5,813 nt of DNA from Candidatus Heimdallarchaeota archaeon (GCA_027364495.1 DAHXPE010000470.1:1-5813), one strand, 5' to 3'. Numbered from the stretch's first letter, positions 1 to 5,813 are shown. Numbers and translations: made by a program. The notes: generated by a model not told the origin, from the letters alone.

Positions 1-82
1 ATAAAATTAAATTAAAATCTGTTATAAACATTTATTTTGATTTTCATATCTATCTATTTAATGCATTTATCATTACTATCAT

Positions 83-97
83 AAGGAATATCAAATG
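83..97 (+). promoter_or_regulatory. Shine-Dalgarno and true start of the propeller gene
   Basis: AAGGA at 83-87 lies 7 nt before ATG 95-97, a good spacing. An in-frame stop (TAA 59-61) lies upstream, so 95 is the earliest ATG in this frame. A TATTTAAT stretch at 55-62 could be the TATA box, placing transcription start near the mid-80s, but in such AT-rich sequence this is weak. Confidence 0.5.
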
Positions 98-725
98 TTT
101 AAATTAGTAGCAAAAAAACATTTTAAAAATGAAATAAGAGGATTAGATTACGATCCTATAAATAAATTGTTAATCGTTGGGCTAACTGAAACACATTACG
201 CAAAATCTGAAAATGGTTCTATTTGGGAGTTTTTATAGACAATATCTCTCGTCACCTAATAAATATCTTTGGTTTAATCAGAATATTACAAATCAAATAA
301 TTTCAAGGAAGCATAATGGAGACCTATTTACTCTTCTTGTGAATGGGCCAAGTCCATTTTATATGTACAGAGGTCGTAGTTCATTACAAATGGTTAAAAA
401 TTTTGAACCTTTATGGTTTCTTGGAAATTATGGCGATTTTGCAACAATATCTGATTTGGATCGAGATTCAGAAGATGAAATTGCCTGTTTTGGAAGTTTC
501 AATCATGTCTTAGCAATTAAATCTTTGAAATACTTTAAGGCTTTAATTGTTTTAAAAGACATTTACACGACATCTCCGCGAGTTGTTTGGCAGAAACTTA
601 TTCACGAAGGATTTTCTCATTATCCATATGTTTCGATTTTAGCAGAAGACATAGATAATGATGGGATAATAGAATTAATCACTGCTACTCAGAAAAATAT
701 AAAAATATTTAAATCTCGAGGTTAG
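95..725 (+). pseudogene. Frameshifted FG-GAP/VCBS-like beta-propeller protein
   Basis: Function not recognised. Two overlapping frames together look like one gene. The first runs from ATG 95 (Shine-Dalgarno AAGGA at 83-87, 7 nt upstream) and stops at TAG 236-238 after 47 codons. The second is open to TAG 723-725; its first ATG, at 213, has no Shine-Dalgarno. Removing one T from the T5 run at 230-234 joins them into about 209 residues, so that ...NGSIWEF continues as YRQYLSS.... The joined product begins with propeller-blade-like text (GLDYDPINKLLIVG). It later carries two Asp-rich FG-GAP/VCBS-type motifs, DLDRDSEDEI and DIDNDGIIEL, at residues 81-90 and 146-155 counted from ATG 213. In known proteins such loops bind calcium between blades. 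No signal peptide or membrane helix is seen, so a cytosolic protein is likely. It is short for a complete propeller, with perhaps three or four blades. A sequencing error or a programmed +1 shift are alternatives to true decay; an annotator might call only 213-725. Confidence 0.62.
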
Positions 726-771
726 ATTAAAAGATTAACTTTCTTAAATTCTAGTTTTTGTTAAATCTGTA

Positions 772-791
772 TTTATCGGAAATTCGATAAA
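772..791. repeat. Inverted repeat, distal operator-like copy
   Basis: TTTATCG (772-778) and CGATAAA (785-791) are perfect complements around a 6-base spacer. The inner core TATCG-N6-CGATA (774-789) is identical in arm sequence and spacing to the one at 948-963. The matching geometry suggests two sites for one dimeric regulator, 174 bp apart. The regulator is unknown; the PadR protein encoded at 3063 is the nearest candidate. Confidence 0.55.
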
Positions 792-925
792 AATTTAATA
801 ACTCTAATTTTGATTCAAATGTCTAAAAAATTGCTAAAATTAAAATAAAGGTAAACTGGAATTTAAAATTATCAATTCGGTTTTTCTGTAACAAAATCAA
901 GTTAGTGCTCTTTTATCAGGAATTT

Positions 926-961
926 TCGTTTAATCGATTCATTTAAATATCGATTAAACGA
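926..961. repeat. 13-bp perfect inverted repeat upstream of the ABC operon
   Basis: TCGTTTAATCGAT (926-938) is the exact reverse complement of ATCGATTAAACGA (949-961), with a 10-base spacer. It ends 37 bases before ATG 999 and surrounds the upstream TTTAAATA box (942-949). It shares its right arm with the second inverted repeat (941-970), so as cruciforms or as protein sites the two would compete. The arms are too long and too exact to be likely by chance even in AT-rich sequence. Operator function is inferred. Confidence 0.65.
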
Positions 962-970
962 TATTTAAAT
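941..970. repeat. 12-bp perfect inverted repeat overlapping the TATA box
   Basis: ATTTAAATATCG (941-952) and CGATATTTAAAT (959-970) are exact complements around the 6-base spacer ATTAAA. Each arm contains a TTTAAAT stretch, so the right arm covers most of the probable TATA box at 964-971. A dimer bound here would block TBP/TFB, which fits a repressor operator. The core TATCG-N6-CGATA also occurs at 774-789. The sequence does not match the published PadR consensus ATGT-N8-ACAT, so ownership by the local PadR protein is uncertain. Confidence 0.68.
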
Positions 971-971
971 A
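964..971 (+). promoter_or_regulatory. Probable archaeal TATA box of the ABC operon
   Basis: TTTAAATA at 964-971 matches the archaeal TATA consensus. Initiation about 25 bases downstream would fall near 990-995, giving a leaderless or nearly leaderless mRNA for ATG 999. An identical TTTAAATA lies 22 bp upstream at 942-949. Its use would start transcription near 970 and include the weak Shine-Dalgarno AAGGT (982-986). Which box is used cannot be settled from sequence. Confidence 0.55.
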
Positions 972-998
972 TATACCTAACAAGGTTGTTTATAACAA

Positions 999-2108
999 AT
1001 GGATACAGAAATAGTTACAAAAACATCTGAACTTACTCCAACTGAAACAATCAATAATTTAGAAGTTGATTCTTCTAACTTGATTGTAAACATTAATGGT
1101 CTTAAAAAGTATTATGGTGATATCAAAGCAGTTGATGGAATTGAACTTCAAATTAAACGTGGATCAATATTTGGTTTTTTAGGTCCTAATGGAGCTGGCA
1201 AAACCACAACAATTAATTCTTTAATAACTTTAATAAAACCTACTGAAGGTGAAGGTACCATTGCGGGTTATGATCTTTATGATGTTGCTCATATCAGAAC
1301 TAAAGTTGCTGCAGTCTTTCAAGAGCAAACATTAGATGAGACTCTTACTGGGTTACAAAATCTTCGTTTACATGCTGAACTTTATCAACTTCCTAAGAAG
1401 ATCAGAGAACAACGTATTAATGAACTTGTGGAAATGGTTGGTTTAACTGACCGTTTAAACGAAGCTGTTCTCAAATATAGTGGTGGTATGAGGCGAAGAT
1501 TGGAAATTGCACGTGGTTTATTGACCAGACCAACAATTTTGTTTCTAGATGAGCCAACAACTGGTCTTGATCCTCAAAGCAGACAAAATATTTGGGAAAA
1601 AATTAGAGAATTGCGTGAACGTGATAATATTACAATTTTTATAACCACTCATTATATGGAGGAAGCAGAAGCACTTTGTGATCAAATTGCGATTATTGAT
1701 TTAGGAAAAATTATTGCTAAAGGAACATCTGATGAATTAAAAAATTCATTAGGTCAAGACTTCATAATAGTTGAATTAAAAGATAATTCATTGCTTGAAC
1801 AAGCTTCAGCTAGAGTTTCTTCATTACCTTATGTTGAATCAACTAAAATTGATAGTGAAAAGATCTATATAAGTATCAAAAATGCTTCAAAATTTTTAGC
1901 CCCAATTGTTCAAGCTATTTCAGGCAATAATTCGGAATACATAGAAATAAAAACAATTGAATCTAAAAAACCTACCTTGAATGATGTTTTTCTTTATTAT
2001 ACAGGAAAACATCTACGTGACGAAGAAGCTGATTTAGCAGATAGACTTAAAATGGCTGGTCGTAAAGGTGGAATGGGACGAGGCGGTCCTATGGGAAGGA
2101 GACATTAA
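999..2108 (+). CDS. ABC-2 type exporter ATPase subunit, DrrA-like
   Basis: This is the cytosolic ATP-hydrolysing subunit that drives the permease encoded just downstream; such pairs export drugs, lipids or antibiotics. All ABC motifs are intact in the 369 residues: Walker A GPNGAGKTT (62-70), Q-loop Q108, signature YSGGMRRR (160-167), Walker B ILFLDEP (180-186), D-loop GLDP (189-192) and switch H218. The DrrA-type C-terminal domain follows, with the family-typical LNDVFLYYTGK (327-337). A polar leader of about 28 residues precedes the nucleotide-binding domain. The last 17 residues are an unusual Gly/Arg/Met-rich basic tail. ATG 999 is chosen because it sits just below the TATA box; AAGGT at 982-986 is a weak, distant Shine-Dalgarno. 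The stop at 2108 lies 13 bases before the permease start, so the two genes form one operon. The substrate cannot be read from sequence. Confidence 0.95.
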   Translation: MDTEIVTKTSELTPTETINNLEVDSSNLIVNINGLKKYYGDIKAVDGIELQIKRGSIFGFLGPNGAGKTTTINSLITLIKPTEGEGTIAGYDLYDVAHIRTKVAAVFQEQTLDETLTGLQNLRLHAELYQLPKKIREQRINELVEMVGLTDRLNEAVLKYSGGMRRRLEIARGLLTRPTILFLDEPTTGLDPQSRQNIWEKIRELRERDNITIFITTHYMEEAEALCDQIAIIDLGKIIAKGTSDELKNSLGQDFIIVELKDNSLLEQASARVSSLPYVESTKIDSEKIYISIKNASKFLAPIVQAISGNNSEYIEIKTIESKKPTLNDVFLYYTGKHLRDEEADLADRLKMAGRKGGMGRGGPMGRRH

Positions 2109-2112
2109 GGAG
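2107..2112 (+). promoter_or_regulatory. Shine-Dalgarno fixing the permease start
   Basis: AAGGAG at 2107-2112 overlaps the ATPase stop codon and stands 9 bases before ATG 2122. It supports that start over an in-frame GTG at 2068, which would add 18 residues read out of frame through the ATPase tail. The overlap with the stop suggests translational coupling. Confidence 0.75.
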
Positions 2113-2121
2113 TTAATTACT

Positions 2122-2991
2122 ATGGTATATGCTACACAAAAAGATAATATTTTAATAGAACATGAATTAAATATACACCCAAGTTTTATAAAAAGTACTT
2201 ATACGGTTTACAAGCGTCAATTATTAAGATTAGTTTCCAGCAAAATGCAAATAATTTTCATGCTTTTAATGCCAATTTTATTCTTAGCTGTAATTGGTCA
2301 AGCTTTTAAAAATTTTCTTCCTAATGGAGTTCAAGGTATGGATTATCTAACCTTTATGACTCCTGGTGTCTTAATAATGGTAACGTTGTTTAGCGGAATT
2401 TTTGGTGGAATTTCATTATTTTATGATAGGGATTCTGGCTATTTAAAAAATTATTTAATAGCTCCCAGTCCAAGAACTGCAATTGTTACAGGGTATGCTT
2501 TAGGTACTGGTACAAGAGTTGTAATTCAAGTTGCGGTATTGCTTGGATTAGCTGTTTTATTAGGAGCAAAATTGAATTTAACCATCTTTAATGTGCTTAT
2601 TATATTCGTGTTTGCTTTATTGACCACAAATTTTCTTATGGGACTATCAATTACATTAGCAGCAAAAGCTCCGAATGTTGAAGTCTTTCAACAAGTTATT
2701 ATGCCAATTGTTATGCCTCTTCAATTCCTTGCACCTGTAATGTACACAACAGATGCTTTACCAAGTTATTTCCAACCTATTGCTAAAATTAATCCAATTA
2801 CTTTTGGTATCGACGGAATCAGAGGTACATTATTTAAACCTTCAATAGCTAAATATCTAACTACTCCCATAATTAATACTCCTCTGATTACAAACAATTT
2901 AGTATTATTTGATCTGCTCTTTCTATTGATAATTGGTACTTTCTTTCTTTATATAGGTGCCAGATTATTCTTAAAATCTCTAGCAGGATAA
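2122..2991 (+). CDS. ABC-2 type exporter permease, DrrB-like
   Basis: This membrane subunit, working as a dimer with the ATPase encoded upstream, forms the export channel. The 289 residues begin with a cytosolic amphipathic stretch (about 20-40, ...YTVYKRQLLRLVSSK). Six hydrophobic segments follow, near 41-60, 78-100, 122-147, 152-180, 187-208 and 259-281. Family marks are the loop after TM2 with YDRDSGYLKNYLIAPSPR (101-118), FLAPVMYTTDALP (202-214) before the final external loop, and INPITFGIDGIRG (223-235). The length is normal for ABC2_membrane permeases. The start at 2122 follows a good Shine-Dalgarno. Export of hydrophobic compounds is inferred from the DrrB-like context and the neighbouring PadR regulator. 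Confidence 0.93.
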   Translation: MVYATQKDNILIEHELNIHPSFIKSTYTVYKRQLLRLVSSKMQIIFMLLMPILFLAVIGQAFKNFLPNGVQGMDYLTFMTPGVLIMVTLFSGIFGGISLFYDRDSGYLKNYLIAPSPRTAIVTGYALGTGTRVVIQVAVLLGLAVLLGAKLNLTIFNVLIIFVFALLTTNFLMGLSITLAAKAPNVEVFQQVIMPIVMPLQFLAPVMYTTDALPSYFQPIAKINPITFGIDGIRGTLFKPSIAKYLTTPIINTPLITNNLVLFDLLFLLIIGTFFLYIGARLFLKSLAG

Positions 2992-3005
2992 AATGAGCAA
3001 TAAGG

Positions 3006-3033
3006 TTTTTTAATACTTTTCATTTTTTATTTT
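3006..3033 (+). terminator. T-rich stretch after the permease gene
   Basis: T runs at 3006-3011, 3017-3020, 3023-3028 and 3030-3033 follow the permease stop by about 15 bases, with no hairpin. This is the form of archaeal oligo-T terminators. It may only partly stop transcription, since the PadR gene starts 30 bases further on. Confidence 0.4.
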
Positions 3034-3034
3034 C

Positions 3035-3052
3035 AAATTAAATTTTTTATAG
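3035..3052 (+). promoter_or_regulatory. Possible TATA region of the PadR gene
   Basis: AAATTAAATTTTTTATA at 3035-3051 ends about 11 bases before TTG 3063. The AAATTAAA portion is centred about 25 bases upstream of that codon, as expected for a leaderless archaeal transcript. No Shine-Dalgarno precedes the TTG. In such AT-rich sequence the match is only suggestive. Confidence 0.35.
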
Positions 3053-3062
3053 GCCGTGTTTT

Positions 3063-3566
3063 TTGACAATACTAATTGAGGATCAAAAGATCATAACTAA
3101 ATGGCAGGACAAAATCAAAAGAGGATTTCTTTGGATAACAATTCTACGATTGTATGACGAGAAAGCTCCATTAACAGGAACTGACATTAAAAATAGAATT
3201 AAAACAAGACTTCATCACAATTGGGATCCTTCACCCGGAAGTATTTATCCGATTCTCAAAGAAATGGAAACTGATGGATTAATCATTCAGGATTTGGATC
3301 ATGCAATACTTGATAAAAAAAATAAAATGTATACCATTACAGAACGAGGTTCTGATTTACTTGTTTCATTGAGAGACGAGGTTTTCGTATTTAAAATGCC
3401 CCCATTAGAATTTTTAAAACGGATGGGTGAAAATGAAGGCGAATTTAAAGAACGTTTTGGTTCTATGTGTAATAATCTCTCTCAAAATGAAGTTGATGAA
3501 ATGCATATTCTTATCCACAAAATGCTTCAATGGTTTGATGAAGTTGTTAATGAAAAATCTACCTAG
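3063..3566 (+). CDS. PadR-family winged-helix transcriptional regulator
   Basis: This is a cytosolic DNA-binding protein, usually a repressor released by a toxic ligand. It probably controls the adjacent efflux genes, as LmrR controls LmrCD. In 167 residues, the PadR winged helix spans about 19-100: KRGFLWITILRLYDEKAPLTG (helix 1 and turn, 19-39), then the diagnostic PSPGSIYPILKEMETDGLI (56-74, recognition helix), then the wing and KMYTITERG (88-96). A charged C-terminal helix (about 141-164) is the likely dimerisation arm. The start TTG 3063 has no Shine-Dalgarno and may be leaderless. No ATG occurs in frame before residue 68, which is inside the domain, and a stop at 3039-3041 bounds the frame upstream. 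The gene lies 71 bases after the permease on the same strand. No TATCG-N6-CGATA dyad is seen before it, so autoregulation through that motif is not supported. Confidence 0.92.
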   Translation: MTILIEDQKIITKWQDKIKRGFLWITILRLYDEKAPLTGTDIKNRIKTRLHHNWDPSPGSIYPILKEMETDGLIIQDLDHAILDKKNKMYTITERGSDLLVSLRDEVFVFKMPPLEFLKRMGENEGEFKERFGSMCNNLSQNEVDEMHILIHKMLQWFDEVVNEKST

Positions 3567-3574
3567 ATAGTTTG

Positions 3575-3596
3575 TTTTTTTCTTCACTTTTTTTTT
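3575..3596 (+). terminator. Oligo-T terminator after the PadR gene
   Basis: Runs of seven T (3575-3581) and nine T (3588-3596) begin 8 bases after the stop codon without a preceding hairpin. This matches factor-independent oligo-T termination in archaea and probably ends the plus-strand unit. Confidence 0.6.
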
Positions 3597-3947
3597 GTAA
3601 ATCCCATCTTTATTTTTTTATCCTAAGTTTGTTATTATCAAACCCAGAGTAAAATCTTTTAATAGAAAGTACTTTTAACGAATTCTATTTTAAATCACGG
3701 ACCTTTCTTGCTTAATCAAATTTTAGTCAGAATTATCATAAATTGAAAATCTATGACAAAAATCAAAATTATTGGTGCCATTAATTACATATTTTGCTTA
3801 GAATTTACTGTCCTTGAATACTTTAGTTAGTAAGGGGCCGAAATTAAATCTATATGAAAAGTCTCTTGAAAATAATTCTTGTTCTTATTATAAATCAATG
3901 ATCCAAATATTATGAAATATAAAAGTAAAAAATTAAAAAATATTGAG

Positions 3948-3971
3948 AAAGAATTTTTTAAATTCTTTTTT
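3948..3971. repeat. AT-rich hairpin with T tail
   Basis: AAAGAATTT (3948-3956) and AAATTCTTT (3960-3968) are perfect complements around a TTT loop, and T continues to 3971. With a single G-C pair per stem the hairpin is weak. It could be a backup terminator in the convergent gap. Chance is a real alternative in sequence this rich in A and T. Confidence 0.35.
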
Positions 3972-4164
3972 GTCAAAAATCTATTTTTTTTAAGAAATAA
4001 CGAGAAATACGAAGATTAATCTTACAGAACTAAACCATGGAGACTCACTAGTGAAAAATTAGAATGATTAGCAATAAAAAAATTTCTGATGAACTTAAGA
4101 AGAAAGATTATCATGTTTCGATTTATTCAATAGAAGATAGTGTTGTTTTGTGTTAAATAAAGAT

Positions 4165-4180
4165 AAAAAAAAAGGAAAAA
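4165..4180 (-). terminator. Oligo-T terminator of the minus-strand exporter
   Basis: Read on the minus strand, T5, CC and T9 (plus-strand A runs at 4176-4180 and 4165-4173) begin about 26 bases after the exporter's stop codon. There is no preceding hairpin. This is the same oligo-T style as after the PadR gene, facing it from the other direction. Confidence 0.55.
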
Positions 4181-4205
4181 GCTGAAATAAAAATAAGAAT
4201 GGTTC

Positions 4206-5813
4206 TTAACTCATTGATAAAGTTCCAGTTCCAGCTTTATTGAATTGACTATGGTATATTTCTGAATAGAATCCATTCTTATGAAGTAGTTCTTTATGAG
4301 TACCAGTTTCTACTACATCACCATCTCTCATGACTAGAATCAAATCAGCATTTCTAATGGTTGATAACCTGTGAGCTATAACGAAACTAGTTCTATCCCT
4401 CATCAGTTTATCCATAGCTTGCTGAATTAGTACTTCTGTTCTTGTATCAACAGAGCTGGTTGCTTCGTCTAGAATGAGAATTCTTGGGTTTGCTAAGATA
4501 GCTCGGGCGATAGTAATTAACTGCATTTGTCCTTGTGAAATATTAGAAGATTCTTCATTTAATATCATATCATAGCCACCTGGTAATGCATGAACAAATG
4601 AATCAACATGGGCCATTTTTGCAGCCTCATACACCTCTTCATCAGTAGCTTCGGGTTTGCTATAACGAATATTTTCTTTAATTGAGGCATTATAGAGCCA
4701 TGTATCCTGTAACACCATTCCAAACATCTTTCTGAGATCAGATCTTGTAAAATCATGTGCATCATGGCCGTCTATTAAAATTTGGCCACTATTTAATTCA
4801 TAAAATCTCATCAGAAGTTTAACAATGGTTGTCTTTCCGGCACCTGTTGGACCCACAATAGCTACTTTTTTACCTGGTTCGATTGACATAGAAAAATTGT
4901 GAATAATTATATTTTCAGGTTTGTAGCCAAAACGAACATTTTTTAGTTCTACATGACCAGCAACTGATTCGACTTTTAATGGAGTAAGAGCTTCCTTAAT
5001 TTCTTCTTCCTCGTCCAAGAATTCAAATACTCGTTCTGCTGCAGCGGTTGTTTGTTGCAAAATGTTAGAAATGTTAGCTATTTGTGCCAATGGTTGAGTA
5101 AATGAGCGAATATACTGAATAAAAGCCTGTACATCTCCAATAGTAATTTGTTTAATTACAACTAGCCAGGTACCAGCTATGGAAACTAGTACATAACCTA
5201 AATTACCAATAAAATTCATTATTGGAAACATGAGACCAGAAAGGAATTGTGACTTCCAAGCTGAATCATATAAGGTGTCGTTATAGCCATCAAAGGTTTT
5301 CAGACTTTCTTCCTCTTGATTGAAAGCTTTAACAATTGTATGACCGCCAAAATTTTCTTCCACATGTCCATTAACATGGCCGAGGTAATCTTGCTGTTCT
5401 AAGAAATATTTCTGTGAATAACGAATTATGGTACCCATTGTAAACATCGTGAGTGGAATAGTAACAAATGCAACTAAAGTCATAACCCAGCTAATTGAAA
5501 GCATCATTAAAAATACTCCAATTACAGTTACTACACTGGTAACGATTTGAGCTAAACTCTGGCTTAATGTCTGATTAATTGTATCCACATCGTTTGTTAT
5601 ACGAGATAGGACTTCTCCTTGTGTTGTTTCGTCAAAATACTTAAGAGGAAGCCGGTTGATTTTTTCCGAAATATCCCGTCGAAGTCGATAAGTTATGTTT
5701 GTTGAAACATTAGCCATAATCCAAGCAGCTTTATCGACAACAGCTACAATATTTGGCCCTAATATCTTAGGTGATGCTACAACAACCCTTTTTAATGGTA
5801 TTATAGCTAAATT
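4206..5813 (-). CDS. ABC multidrug exporter half-transporter (subfamily B), 5' end outside window
   Basis: This is a membrane exporter with fused transmembrane and ATPase domains, acting as a dimer and probably exporting hydrophobic drugs or lipids. The frame is open from 5813 with no stop, so the gene is partial; ATG 5717 is internal to the domain. Counting from that Met: RLRRDISEKINRLPLKYFD (11-29) and SRITNDVDTINQ (38-49) are typical intracellular-loop motifs. TM segments lie near 56-97 (two), 160-187 and 194-215. The nucleotide-binding domain has A-loop Y265, Walker A GPTGAGKTT (289-297), Q337, signature ISQGQMQ (393-399), Walker B ILILDEA (413-419) with catalytic E418, SSVD (421-424) and H449. 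The SQGQ signature and overall text resemble Thermotoga TM288 and Firmicutes homologues, which work as heterodimers with a partner carrying a degenerate site; a partner gene may lie beyond the right edge. The stretch before ATG 5717 appears too short to contain TM2. Confidence 0.93.
   Translation of the reverse strand, partial: NLAIIPLKRVVVASPKILGPNIVAVVDKAAWIMANVSTNITYRLRRDISEKINRLPLKYFDETTQGEVLSRITNDVDTINQTLSQSLAQIVTSVVTVIGVFLMMLSISWVMTLVAFVTIPLTMFTMGTIIRYSQKYFLEQQDYLGHVNGHVEENFGGHTIVKAFNQEEESLKTFDGYNDTLYDSAWKSQFLSGLMFPIMNFIGNLGYVLVSIAGTWLVVIKQITIGDVQAFIQYIRSFTQPLAQIANISNILQQTTAAAERVFEFLDEEEEIKEALTPLKVESVAGHVELKNVRFGYKPENIIIHNFSMSIEPGKKVAIVGPTGAGKTTIVKLLMRFYELNSGQILIDGHDAHDFTRSDLRKMFGMVLQDTWLYNASIKENIRYSKPEATDEEVYEAAKMAHVDSFVHALPGGYDMILNEESSNISQGQMQLITIARAILANPRILILDEATSSVDTRTEVLIQQAMDKLMRDRTSFVIAHRLSTIRNADLILVMRDGDVVETGTHKELLHKNGFYSEIYHSQFNKAGTGTLSMS

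Larger units (their letters stand above)
726..998 (+). promoter_or_regulatory. Regulatory intergenic region of the efflux operon
   Basis: These 273 bases hold no convincing reading frame. Beginning about 45 bases in are a dyad at 772-791 and, next to the operon start, a dense dyad and TATA region at 926-972. No tRNA-like or riboswitch-like structure was recognised. A T5 run at 755-759 may help end transcription of the preceding gene. The length of the spacer and the clustering of symmetric sites suggest that the operon starting at 999 has its own regulated promoter. Confidence 0.6.
3567..4205. other. Long non-coding gap between convergent genes
   Basis: These 639 bases hold no convincing gene on either strand. 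Plus-strand frames are short: 3854-3901 (15 aa), 3912-4019 (35 aa, Lys/Phe-rich low complexity) and 4064-4156 (30 aa, containing KISDELKKKDYHVSIYSIEDS). None has a Shine-Dalgarno. The 4064 frame has protein-like composition and could be debris of a lost gene, but no family was recognised. A short AT hairpin lies at 3948-3968, and oligo-T terminators lie at both ends on opposite strands. No tRNA, CRISPR or mobile-element structure was recognised. Confidence 0.6.

Noticed and set aside
2068..2121. GTG-started extension of the permease by 18 residues
   Set aside because: It overlaps the ATPase reading frame, gives non-family residues (MEWDEAVLWEG...), and ATG 2122 has a properly spaced AAGGAG.
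3666..3675. Palindrome AAAGTACTTT
   Set aside because: Ten bases only, no promoter or gene nearby; expected by chance in this composition.
3854..3901. 15-codon frame MKSLLKIILVLIINQ
   Set aside because: Too short, no ribosome site or conserved context; hydrophobic runs are expected by chance in AT-rich DNA.
3912..4019. 35-codon plus-strand frame, Lys/Phe-rich
   Set aside because: Low-complexity A/T sequence read as Lys, Phe and Asn, no Shine-Dalgarno, and it contains the AT hairpin at 3948-3968.
4565..4765. 66-codon minus-strand frame inside the exporter
   Set aside because: It lies wholly within the ATPase domain coding sequence in another frame, has no recognisable domain, and is a shadow.
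5715..5717. ATG as the true start of the minus-strand exporter
   Set aside because: It falls after the expected TM1-TM2 region, no Shine-Dalgarno precedes it, and the frame stays open to the window edge with family-like residues (SPKILG).
1..5813. CRISPR array, tRNA, rRNA or insertion sequence
   Set aside because: No regularly spaced repeats, cloverleaf-like segments, transposase motifs or terminal inverted repeats were seen on either strand.

Overview
The window is AT-rich DNA, probably from an archaeon. The basis is TTTAAATA-type TATA boxes placed for archaeal transcription, plain oligo-T terminators, a TTG-started gene that looks leaderless, and an FG-GAP/VCBS-like propeller protein of a kind common in Asgard and other environmental archaea. 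A more precise placement (for example Asgard) is a guess from style and composition. A low-GC bacterium cannot be excluded.

Layout: (1) 95-725 (+) encodes a short beta-propeller-like protein of unknown function. It appears broken by a one-base frameshift at a T5 run near 230-234. (2) 726-998 is a regulatory intergenic region. It holds two copies of a TATCG-N6-CGATA dyad, and the copy nearest the next gene is part of two overlapping perfect inverted repeats built around two TTTAAATA boxes. (3) 999-2108 and 2122-2991 (+) form a tight two-gene operon: a DrrA-like ABC-2 ATPase and its six-helix permease. (4) 3063-3566 (+) encodes a PadR-family winged-helix regulator. (5) 3567-4205 has no convincing gene and lies between convergent units, with oligo-T terminators at both ends. 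(6) 4206-5813 (-) is most of a type-I (subfamily B) multidrug-exporter half-transporter of the TM287/288 style. Its 5' end lies beyond the right edge.

Reading the genes together: the ATPase, permease and PadR protein look like a regulated drug or lipid efflux module, as in PadR/LmrR-controlled exporter loci. The minus-strand exporter makes this a small efflux cluster. No unambiguous new system is visible. The points most worth checking are the nested operator/TATA architecture upstream of 999, the repeated dyad at 772-791, the frameshift in the first gene, and the apparent absence of TM2 in the minus-strand exporter.
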